Positions 1 through 5,273 of a DNA stretch of 8,693 nucleotides are shown here, piece after piece. A program made the position numbers and the translations under genes. Source of the DNA: Desulfovibrio sp. (GTDB lineage: Bacteria > Desulfobacterota > Desulfovibrionia > Desulfovibrionales > Desulfovibrionaceae); the NCBI GenBank assembly GCA_028708195.1, contig JAQVZK010000088.1, positions 1-8,693 of the forward strand, in the 5' to 3' direction. A model generated the notes under the pieces. The model had not been told where the DNA came from, made no database searches, and worked only from the letters and a program-made list of their open reading frames with translations. Position 1 is the stretch's first letter; every line of letters starts with the position of its first letter.

Positions 1-524
1 GTACTGCGCAGACGCTTGACCGCGCTTTCAAGCCATTGCCCGGCAAAAGCATTGCCCTTGTCCAGCTCGGCCTTGAGGCTGCAGATAAAATCAAGCTGAT
101 CCGCATCATGTGCCAAAATCGATTCCGGGCTGGCGTTTGCATCCAGCTCATCCCAGAGCGGCAGCACGTCGTGCTCAAGGCCGGTTCCATCCACGCAGTC
201 TTCCAGGGCGCGCCGCGCCTGACACTGGTCATAGCGGTGATTCACATAGTTGAAATCGCCCGTGCGCGCCTCTGGCAGATCATGAAAAAGGCAAAGAAAA
301 GTGACCCTTGCCGGATCAAGCCCGCTCATGCGCGCAAGCACATAGCCCATAACGCTGACCCGGTACGAGTGCTCGGCCACATTCTCCTTGCCGGAGCCAA
401 GAAAGGCATAGCCGGTGCGCGGCGTGTGCCGCAGCATCCCCACTTCATTAAAAAAATCGACAATCCGCTCCAACTGGTCAGGATCGAAGGTTTTTACCTC
501 TGCCTGCTTTTCTGTGTCGCTCAT
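1..524 (-). CDS. HD-domain phosphohydrolase, YfbR/HDDC2-like (3' end outside window)
   Basis: Likely a metal-dependent cytoplasmic phosphohydrolase acting on nucleotides, by similarity to the YfbR/HDDC2 5'-deoxynucleotidase group; the actual substrate cannot be told. 174 residues are visible and the C-terminus is cut by the window edge. The metal-binding signature is complete: His52 (in AEHSYR), His81-Asp82 (in FHDLPEA, with Glu85 next to it) and an Asp in HDADQLD (Asp142 most likely, by alignment to the AD of YfbR). The segment after it (LKAELDKGNAFA) also resembles YfbR. The ATG at 524 is preceded by GGAAG at a normal distance, so this start is well supported. It begins 48 bases after the response-regulator stop on the same strand, so it is probably the third gene of that transcript. 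No terminator lies between them. Family call is solid; function is inferred. Confidence 0.85.
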   Translation of the reverse strand, partial: MSDTEKQAEVKTFDPDQLERIVDFFNEVGMLRHTPRTGYAFLGSGKENVAEHSYRVSVMGYVLARMSGLDPARVTFLCLFHDLPEARTGDFNYVNHRYDQCQARRALEDCVDGTGLEHDVLPLWDELDANASPESILAHDADQLDFICSLKAELDKGNAFAGQWLESAVKRLRS

Positions 525-572
525 GCTTCTTCCGGTAAGGTGATAGGCAAAAATCAAAGGCCAGCAGAAAAA

Positions 573-1934
573 TCACTCCAGCCCGTATTTGCGCAACTTG
601 TTATGCAGGGTGGCGCGGGTAATGCCCAGACGGCGCGCGGCCTCGCTTTTATTATCCCCGGCCTGCCGCAGTGTTTCTTCGATGGCCCTGCGCTCCACGG
701 CGTCAAGGGGCAGACCCGCCAGCGAGGCGTCGGACTCTGCCGGACGCAGGGCATCCTGAACCGCGCAGTACAGCATGGACGGCAACTCGCGCTCGGTGAT
801 CAGGTCGCCGTGGCTAAGTATGACGGCACGCTCCACCGCGTTTTCCAGCTCGCGCACATTGCCCGGCCAGGAGTAACGCAGCATGGTGTCCAGCGCCTGG
901 GGTGAAAAACCGCGCACAACTTTTCGGTTACGGCTGGCGAATCCTTCAAGAAAATGGGCCGCCAGCAGGGGGATATCCTCCGCCCTTTCGCGCAGTGGCG
1001 GCACCTCGACACTGATGACATTGAGCCGAAAAAACAGGTCCTCGCGAAAACGCTTGTGCGCCACTTCTTGCCGCAGATCGCGGTTGGTCGCGGCCAAAAC
1101 GCGCACGTCCACCGTAAGCTGGGTGTCCGACCCTACGCGCTGCACCTCGCCCTGCTGCAAGGCGCGCAATAGCTTGGCCTGAATTGCCAAGGGCATTTCG
1201 CCCACTTCATCCAGAAAAAGCGTGCCGCCGTGGGCCTGGGCAAAGCGGCCTTCACGCCGACGTTCCGCCCCGGTGAAAGAGCCTTTTTCGTGCCCGAAGA
1301 GCTCGGATTCCAGAAGGTTTTCAGCCAGAGCGGCGCAGTTTACCGTGACAAAGGTTTTATCGGCGCGGGAGCTGTGGCCGTGCAAGGCGCGGGCCACCAG
1401 TTCCTTGCCCGTGCCTGATTCGCCCGTAATAAGCACGATGGCCTCTGTGGGGGCCACGGTATCTATAACTTCCTGCATGCTGGCGATGGCGCTGCTGCGG
1501 CCGATGATGCCCGGCATGGATACGGTGTCGCTCAACTGGCGCCGCAATTCGCGGTTGTTAACACTCAGACAGGAATGCTCTATGGCCCGGTGCAAAACAC
1601 TTTTCAGGCTGTCAAAGTCCAGAGGTTTGACCAGATAGTCATAAGCCCCAAGCCGCAGGGCCTCCACTGCGGTTTCTACGGAGGAGTAGGCTGTCATCAG
1701 CACCACTGGCAAGGCGGGATTGTATTCAAGAATGCCCTTGAGGGCATTTATGCCGCTCATACGGGCCATACGCACGTCAGTCAGCACAACGGCAAAACCT
1801 TTTTCATGCACGAGGGCCACGGCTTCGTCTCCGTCAGAAGCCTCTTCCACCGCGTAGCCCCAGGATCGGAGCATGGTTCGCAGCATGCCACGATGCGCCG
1901 CGTCGTCGTCAACCACAAGAATGCTGTTGCTCAC
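573..1934 (-). CDS. zraR: Sigma-54-dependent response regulator, ZraR/AtoC type (NtrC family)
   Basis: Cytoplasmic transcription activator of 453 residues with three domains. The receiver domain (about 3-118) has the acidic pocket Asp9-Asp10, phospho-acceptor Asp53, Thr81 and Lys103. The AAA+ sigma-54 interaction domain (about 142-370) has Walker A GESGTGKE (171-178), the sigma-54 contact loop as GSFTGA (218-223) instead of the commoner GAFTGA, and Walker B LFLDEV (239-244). A Fis-type helix-turn-helix closes the protein (about 410-453, ending NKSEAARRLGITRATLHNKL). The frame stays open upstream to 2051, but a GTG at 1934 has AAGAGGAG eight bases before it and starts exactly where receiver domains start, so I chose it. 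It lies 189 bases downstream of the kinase gene. It would activate RNA polymerase-sigma-54 at promoters such as the three matches in this window. Domain call certain; the Zra name rests on the gene neighbourhood. Confidence 0.95.
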   Translation of the reverse strand: MSNSILVVDDDAAHRGMLRTMLRSWGYAVEEASDGDEAVALVHEKGFAVVLTDVRMARMSGINALKGILEYNPALPVVLMTAYSSVETAVEALRLGAYDYLVKPLDFDSLKSVLHRAIEHSCLSVNNRELRRQLSDTVSMPGIIGRSSAIASMQEVIDTVAPTEAIVLITGESGTGKELVARALHGHSSRADKTFVTVNCAALAENLLESELFGHEKGSFTGAERRREGRFAQAHGGTLFLDEVGEMPLAIQAKLLRALQQGEVQRVGSDTQLTVDVRVLAATNRDLRQEVAHKRFREDLFFRLNVISVEVPPLRERAEDIPLLAAHFLEGFASRNRKVVRGFSPQALDTMLRYSWPGNVRELENAVERAVILSHGDLITERELPSMLYCAVQDALRPAESDASLAGLPLDAVERRAIEETLRQAGDNKSEAARRLGITRATLHNKLRKYGLE

Positions 1935-1942
1935 CCTGCCTG

Positions 1943-1950
1943 CTCCTCTT
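1943..1950 (-). promoter_or_regulatory. Ribosome binding site fixing the GTG start of the response regulator
   Basis: On the minus strand AAGAGGAG lies eight bases before the GTG at 1934. No comparable site precedes the in-frame upstream codons up to 2051, so the longer reading with its untypical 39-residue extension is unlikely. Confidence 0.75.
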
Positions 1951-1975
1951 AATCTGCTCAAACTGTAGCCCGGCT

Positions 1976-1994
1976 GCAGGCAAGGCTTGCCTGC
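1976..1994 (-). repeat. Perfect 9-bp inverted repeat between kinase and regulator genes
   Basis: The sequence reads gcaggcaag-g-cttgcctgc. As RNA it can form an 8-bp stem with a 3-base loop, and flanking GGC/GCC can lengthen it past one bulged base. It is not followed by a T run on either strand, so it is not a normal intrinsic terminator. It sits 42 bases upstream of the regulator start, inside the leader between the two genes. It could be an mRNA processing or stabilising hairpin, or a palindromic protein-binding site. Confidence 0.5.
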
Positions 1995-2123
1995 GCCAAT
2001 TTCACGCGCCTTGAACCGCCCGGCTTCACAAGGCCAGAGCATTTCAGCCAATGGATAGTTTCAGCACGAAAAGCTCCGGGGCCGAAGCGCATGCGGGCAC
2101 CCAGGGTTGCGCAACAGCGCCCG

Positions 2124-3650
2124 TCATAAGCGCTTTCTTTTTCTGCGCTCCACAAAGGATGTGGTCTCTGGCGAAGCCTCTGGCAGCCAGATGCGAAAGA
2201 TGGTTTCGCCCTTGCCCCCTGACTTCGCCTGTCGGGAGGTAACGCTGATCTCGCCATTATGGGCTTCGACAATCTTGTGCACCATAGCGAGCCCAAGCCC
2301 CGTGCCCTGCCCCTTGGTTGTGAAGTAGGGGTCAAAAATGTGCGGTAGCTGACGCGGGGGAATGCCCACACCCGTGTCACGCACCATAAGGCATACGCCT
2401 TTTTTCTGCCGGGCCACCGCCAGGGTCAGCCGCCCCCCGTCAGGCATGGCGTCCAGGGCATTGATGCAGAGGTTCAGCAGTGCCTGCCCCATGCGCTCAG
2501 GGTCCACCATGGCCTGGGGCACGCCGCGGGGCACCCTGCACTCGATCTCAACACCCCGCTTTTCCGCATCTTGCCGGATAAGGCGCATAACATGCACCAC
2601 AACCCCCGATATACTGCCCGCCCGAGGGAACACATCACTGGGGCGTGAAAGGCCGATGAGGTCCATGATGACGCGGTTGAGCCTGTCCACCTCGTTGACC
2701 ATAACATTGGCCGCAGCGCGGTCTTCGCTGCCTTCGGCAAAACGCTGCCCGAAATAGGTGGCATAGCCCTTGATGGAGCTTAGGGGATTGCGTATCTCGT
2801 GCGCGACCCCGGCGGCCAGGTTGCCAACGGCAGCCAGTTTTTCTTTACGGCGCACCTCGCCCTCAAGACGGCGCACTTCCACCTCGGCCTTGCGCTGCCG
2901 TTGACGCGATTCTCGGGCACGCTCGGCATAATAGAGAGCCAGAAGGCAAACCAGCCCCACAAGCAGGGTCACAGCCGAAAGCATGGCCACGTAGTCCCTG
3001 TTCTGACTGCGCGTGATCTCAAAGGGCGAAATATCCAGGCCCAGAAAAATGACGGGGGAGGGGTATCCCTTGACCGCATCGGTCATGCCCGGCGAAAACT
3101 GGCGGTACACGGCAAAAACCCTGTGCCCTTCAAGATACATGATACCCCAGCGGGTCAGCATGCCAGGGCCAAGCTCGCGCAAGCGCGCCTCGTCCACCTC
3201 TTCATCTTCAATCTGCAAGATTTCGCCCAGGCGCGCGCGGTCGCTGTGGGCCACGATGGTGCCGTCAGGCATGGTTACCGCTACAAAAACGATGCCGGGA
3301 CTTGCGGCCATTTCTTCCAGCAGCACCTGAAGACGTATGCCCGCCTCACTGCGCATACCGGAGCGCAAAATACTTTCAAAGGCAATAATAAAAGAAGAAC
3401 CCTTTTCTGCCAGCAACCGCCCCATGGCGGCTTCGCTGCGCTCAATGGAAATATAGGCAAGCAGGCTTATCATGAGGGCCAGCACAAGCGCAGCGCCCCC
3501 CATAAGCAGGCCAAGCGGCGTGCGCAGAACCCCGCGCGCGCCCTTCAATGAGGCGTAAAGCCTTCCTCCCGGGCCTTCCAGCATGGCCGGTACCCCGCGC
3601 ACTTCGTCATGTTTTACGCTCATGCAGCAAATATAGCGCCATGCGGGCAC
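2124..3650 (-). CDS. zraS: Membrane sensor histidine kinase, ZraS type
   Basis: Inner-membrane sensor that autophosphorylates and passes phosphate to the response regulator encoded next to it. 508 residues from the GTG at 3650. Segments: cytoplasmic N-terminus; membrane helix 1 (about 45-67); a periplasmic sensor region of about 150 residues (68-220) without a motif I recognise; membrane helix 2 (about 221-241); a charged linker helix; HisKA dimerisation domain with His284 in GVAHEIRNPLSSIKGY; HATPase domain with the N box around Asn393-Asn397, G1 box DTGVGI (425-430) and G2 box GTGLGLAM (449-456). There is no cytoplasmic PAS domain. The start is uncertain: the GTG at 3650 has GGTGA four bases before it, while an in-frame ATG at 3623 has no clear ribosome site and another ATG at 3584 has GGGG. 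A sigma-54 promoter match lies upstream at 3751-3736. Signal unknown; zinc or envelope stress is suggested by the divergent ZraP-like gene. Confidence 0.93.
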   Translation of the reverse strand: MPAWRYICCMSVKHDEVRGVPAMLEGPGGRLYASLKGARGVLRTPLGLLMGGAALVLALMISLLAYISIERSEAAMGRLLAEKGSSFIIAFESILRSGMRSEAGIRLQVLLEEMAASPGIVFVAVTMPDGTIVAHSDRARLGEILQIEDEEVDEARLRELGPGMLTRWGIMYLEGHRVFAVYRQFSPGMTDAVKGYPSPVIFLGLDISPFEITRSQNRDYVAMLSAVTLLVGLVCLLALYYAERARESRQRQRKAEVEVRRLEGEVRRKEKLAAVGNLAAGVAHEIRNPLSSIKGYATYFGQRFAEGSEDRAAANVMVNEVDRLNRVIMDLIGLSRPSDVFPRAGSISGVVVHVMRLIRQDAEKRGVEIECRVPRGVPQAMVDPERMGQALLNLCINALDAMPDGGRLTLAVARQKKGVCLMVRDTGVGIPPRQLPHIFDPYFTTKGQGTGLGLAMVHKIVEAHNGEISVTSRQAKSGGKGETIFRIWLPEASPETTSFVERRKRKRL

Positions 3651-3684
3651 ACTGTCACCCTGCGCGTTCGGCAGAAAAAAGCGT

Positions 3685-3700
3685 TTGCACGGATTTTGCT
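3685..3700 (+). promoter_or_regulatory. Sigma-54 (-24/-12) promoter match for the ZraP-like gene
   Basis: The plus strand reads TTGCACGGATTTTGCT, against the consensus TGGCACG-N4-TTGCT: only the first G of the -24 GG is changed (to T), and the ten-base spacing to the -12 GC is exact. It predicts a start near 3711 and a leader of about 116 bases before the ATG at 3827. The regulator next door belongs to the sigma-54 activator family, and enterobacterial zraP has a sigma-54 promoter, which supports the call. The changed G lowers confidence. Confidence 0.5.
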
Positions 3701-3735
3701 GCTAAGCATATATATAACCCTATACATGTTGTCAT

Positions 3736-3751
3736 AGCAACGCATGCGCCA
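3736..3751 (-). promoter_or_regulatory. Sigma-54 (-24/-12) promoter for the kinase-regulator operon
   Basis: Read on the minus strand the site is TGGCGCATGCGTTGCT: TGGC at -24, TTGCT at -12 and exactly ten bases between GG and GC. It predicts a start near 3725, about 75 bases before the GTG of the kinase gene. It would make the two-component system autoregulated, as known for zraSR. Its predicted start lies to the right of that of the opposing promoter (3711), so the two transcripts would overlap by about 15 bases at their 5' ends. Confidence 0.65.
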
Positions 3752-3794
3752 CCTCACCGGTTAGAAAAAATCAACCATCAGCCCGACAGGTTCG

Positions 3795-3814
3795 CCTGAT
3801 GCAACAGATTCAGG
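3795..3814. promoter_or_regulatory. Candidate activator site, CCTGA-N10-TCAGG
   Basis: A perfect 5-bp inverted repeat with ten bases between the arms, with a further CAGG-TTCG-CCTG repeat overlapping its left arm (3787-3798). It is centred about 80 bases upstream of the predicted sigma-54 start at 3725, a usual place for binding of an NtrC-family activator. No matching site was found upstream of the other two sigma-54 promoters, so this remains a weak assignment. Confidence 0.3.
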
Positions 3815-3826
3815 ATTGCTTGCGCC

Positions 3827-4270
3827 ATGAAAAAAATATTTGTTCTTCTTTTTCTGATAGTTGGCCTGTCTCGGGCCATGTATTCTTCGGCACAAAATCA
3901 TGAAGACGATATTGCGCCTCCCACCCCTCCTTGCCTGCCATTCGTTGCACTTGGCATGCCACAGGAGCAGTGGCATGCCCGCCAATGTATAGAAGCCGAT
4001 ATCATTATTAGCGAGTTTACGCCAAAGCTATGCGAATTGCGCCGAAATATCATAAACAAGAAGGGCGAGTTGGAGGCCCTGAAGTTTAACCGGAATACCG
4101 CACCCGACGCGCTTTCACGGTTGGGGCGTGACCTGCAGATATTGCGCGGCGAACTACACTTGACGCTCACTCACGCCGACCAGCGGATGCGGGACGCCAC
4201 GGGCATTCCTCTGGGCATACCCACAAGCAGGGGATGCAGCATGGGCTTTGAACAAAGGCCGGACCAATAG
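3827..4270 (+). CDS. Small secreted protein, ZraP/CpxP/Spy-like (putative metal or envelope stress protein)
   Basis: 147 residues, exported: a Lys-Lys start followed by a hydrophobic core (4-15) and a likely signal peptidase site after Ala22 (YSSA|Q). The mature part is a Pro-rich start with Cys36, then two long amphipathic helices separated near residue 92 (about 46-90 and 93-125), with heptad-like ELRRNI..KKGELEAL and LGRDLQILRGEL stretches. The tail GIPLG...RGCSMG resembles the C-terminal GC-MG pattern of ZraP-type proteins. ZraP and relatives are periplasmic zinc-binding chaperones that also restrain the sensor kinase. The gene is divergent from a ZraS/ZraR-type pair and has its own sigma-54 promoter match, which strongly supports this family although sequence similarity is modest. 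Odd points: the His-rich metal-binding tail is missing, and four cysteines (36, 54, 69, 137) are present in the mature protein. Only a weak ribosome site (AGGA) precedes the ATG. Confidence 0.7.
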   Translation: MKKIFVLLFLIVGLSRAMYSSAQNHEDDIAPPTPPCLPFVALGMPQEQWHARQCIEADIIISEFTPKLCELRRNIINKKGELEALKFNRNTAPDALSRLGRDLQILRGELHLTLTHADQRMRDATGIPLGIPTSRGCSMGFEQRPDQ

Positions 4271-4341
4271 CAGCGGCCGCCGCACGCACGCGCAACCGTG
4301 CCAGCCAAAGCGTGACCAGCATTTTTGAAACCATTTCGCAG

Positions 4342-4369
4342 GCCGGGGCGTGCGCGCGTCTGCCCCGGC
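4342..4369 (+). repeat. GC-rich hairpin downstream of the ZraP-like gene
   Basis: GCCGGGGC and GCCCCGGC form a perfect 8-bp stem around a 12-base loop, about 70 bases after the stop codon. No T run follows (agagcagcac), so it is not a standard intrinsic terminator. It may protect the mRNA 3' end or terminate weakly. Confidence 0.45.
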
Positions 4370-4517
4370 AGAGCAGCACAGATGGTTAATAATTTTACAT
4401 ATCAAAGTACATATGCATAAAAAACATACACGATGCCAAGCGCTACCAAAAGCCAAAAATCACAACAATCAAAATAAATTCACGCTATTACGAGAAACAA
4501 CTTCGCATAGTCAATAT

Positions 4518-4533
4518 TGGCACAACAATTGCT
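4518..4533 (+). promoter_or_regulatory. Near-consensus sigma-54 promoter facing the gene-free stretch
   Basis: The plus strand reads TGGCACAACAATTGCT: TGGCAC at -24, TTGCT at -12, with exactly ten bases between GG and GC, and T before the TGGCAC as in the consensus. It is the best of the three sigma-54 matches in the window. Predicted start near 4544. No convincing protein gene follows before the intrinsic terminator at 4991-5025, so its product is probably an RNA. The sigma-54 activator encoded at 573-1934 is the obvious candidate regulator. Confidence 0.75.
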
Positions 4534-4543
4534 AATATCCATG

Positions 4544-5025
4544 CGGGACTACGTGAAACAAATAGAATAAATTTGAAAACAGATAAAAGTCTAACAGCGC
4601 AAAAGTAGGCTTCTCTCTCCGGACATGACAGCGAAACCGGAAGCGGCAAAACAGCGCCCAACGGCTGAATTTATAAAACCAGGCTGTAAGCGACGCCGCT
4701 TCGGAACTGAAAAAATGTGTGCTGCCGGCCCTCCAGAATCTGAACCCGGAAAACGGCAGAAGCAGCCAGCCAAAGGCTACGCGACGGTTATTCCTGAGCG
4801 AAATAAACCAGGCTGGTCCGACCGAGAACGTGTCGCCAACCCAGCCAATCCGCCGACGGGCGGTAACTATATAGATAGGACTAAAAACTTCCGTGATGTC
4901 CTCCGCCCCCATTGAGGACCTCCGGATCCCCCCCCCGAAAACCTCCTCCTTTGAACAGAACCTCTAACCATCGGAACATCCTCCCTCTCTCGGCCGCCGG
5001 TTGCCCCCGGCGGCCGCCTCTTTTT
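4544..5025 (+). ncRNA. Predicted sigma-54-driven RNA with anti-Shine-Dalgarno motifs
   Basis: Bounded by a strong sigma-54 promoter on the left and a strong intrinsic terminator on the right, giving about 480 nt. The 5' two thirds can form several hairpins: AAGCG-ACGC-CGCTT near 4688-4701, a nested one at 4811-4846 (GGCTGG/CCAGCC outside, CGAC/GTCG inside), and CCGCC-GACG-GGCGG at 4850-4863. The following stretch (about 4880-4990) looks unstructured and carries CCTCC at 4900, 4919, 4942 (as CCTCCTCC) and 4980, each complementary to a ribosome binding site. Sigma-54-dependent small RNAs (for example GlmY in enterobacteria) and CCUCC-bearing small RNAs are known classes, but I do not recognise this one. 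Alternatives: an mRNA for the 96-codon frame 4625-4915, a long 3' untranslated region of the ZraP-like gene, or a shorter RNA from an internal start. Confidence 0.45.
4991..5025 (+). terminator. Strong intrinsic terminator, plus strand
   Basis: CGGCCGCCGG and CCGGCGGCCG form a perfect 10-bp GC-only stem around a 6-base loop (ttgccc), followed by cctc and five T. On the minus strand no T run follows the stem, so it acts for rightward transcription only. No protein gene ends just before it, which is why a rightward RNA must be assumed. Confidence 0.85.
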
Positions 5026-5073
5026 GGTCAGCGGCAATGACTCAAGGTGCCCCACAAAATCTGCGGCAAGTAG

Positions 5074-5132
5074 CACACGCACAGAGACGGCTCGCACGCA
5101 CAGGCAGCACACGCGCATAGTCCACACGCGCA
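5074..5132. repeat. Degenerate tandem repeat with ACACGC/GCACGC core
   Basis: Four related ten-base units (CACACGCACA, CGCACGCACA, CACACGCGCA, CACACGCGCA) begin at 5074, 5093, 5108 and 5123, so spacing is 19, 15 and 15 bases. A fifth CGCACGCACA lies at 5189-5198. They lie just beyond the terminator and 3' of the SEL1-repeat gene. Function unknown; copies are too short and uneven for a CRISPR array. Confidence 0.45.
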
Positions 5133-5273
5133 CAGCGGCTGGGTGTCAAAAATCTATTCAGGGATAAGACGGTCAGGTCACGATCATCCGCACGCACATA
5201 AGGGGAAGGGATTGTTGCCGCACTTGGTGCCTGACGCGCCAGGGCGACCAGAGCAGCTCAAAGAGTACAGGCC

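Larger units (their letters stand above)
4271..5273. other. About 1 kb without a convincing protein gene
   Basis: Between the ZraP-like gene and the SEL1-repeat gene. From left to right: a GC-rich hairpin (4342-4369); a clearly AT-rich stretch (about 4381-4600) unlike the GC-rich surroundings; a sigma-54 promoter (4518-4533); a hairpin-rich and then C/U-rich stretch ending in an intrinsic terminator (4991-5025), read here as one RNA; and a stretch with degenerate ACACGC repeats (5074-5132). Open frames of 96 codons (plus, 4625-4915), 126 codons (minus, 4912-4532) and 88 codons (minus, 5133-4867) exist but have untypical codon use and lack well-placed ribosome sites. Nothing recognisable was seen in 5140-5273 apart from an imperfect palindrome near 5230-5243. 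Confidence 0.7.

Noticed and set aside
36..905. 289-codon plus-strand frame at the left end
   Set aside because: It lies opposite the HD gene and the end of the regulator gene, both of which show full family motifs.
1980..2005. Possible fourth sigma-54 promoter upstream of the regulator gene
   Set aside because: A TGGCGC with correctly spaced GC can be read on the minus strand, but the -12 element reads AAGGC rather than TTGC and it overlaps the inverted repeat.
1935..2051. N-terminal extension of the response regulator
   Set aside because: The extra 39 residues do not look like any receiver-domain extension, and a good ribosome site precedes the GTG at 1934.
3701..3735. Sigma-70 promoters in the AT-rich gap (TATATA-rich)
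   Set aside because: Boxes such as ATGACA with TATATG at 17 bases exist on the minus strand, but they match the consensus only partly in an AT-rich stretch, and the sigma-54 elements are better matches.
4625..4915. 96-codon plus-strand frame inside the predicted RNA, starting at its first ATG
   Set aside because: Third-position composition is not GC-biased like the neighbouring genes, no clear ribosome site precedes the ATG, the product is a disordered basic Pro-rich peptide, and the opposite strand is open too. It stays the main alternative if the transcript proves to be an mRNA.
4881..4979. 32-codon minus-strand frame (MFRWLEVLFK, then Gly-rich with a His pair) preceded by GGGAGG
   Set aside because: The ribosome-like GGGAGG touches the ATG with no spacer, and its Gly codons are mainly GGA and GGG, whereas GGC dominates in neighbouring genes. 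The GGAGG runs are better explained as the complement of the CCTCC array.
5074..5198. CRISPR-like array
   Set aside because: Units are about ten bases, imperfect and unevenly spaced, with no spacers of constant length and no cas gene.
5230..5243. Imperfect palindrome as terminator of the SEL1-repeat gene
   Set aside because: CCTGACG/CGCCAGG has a mismatch and no T run follows on the minus strand.
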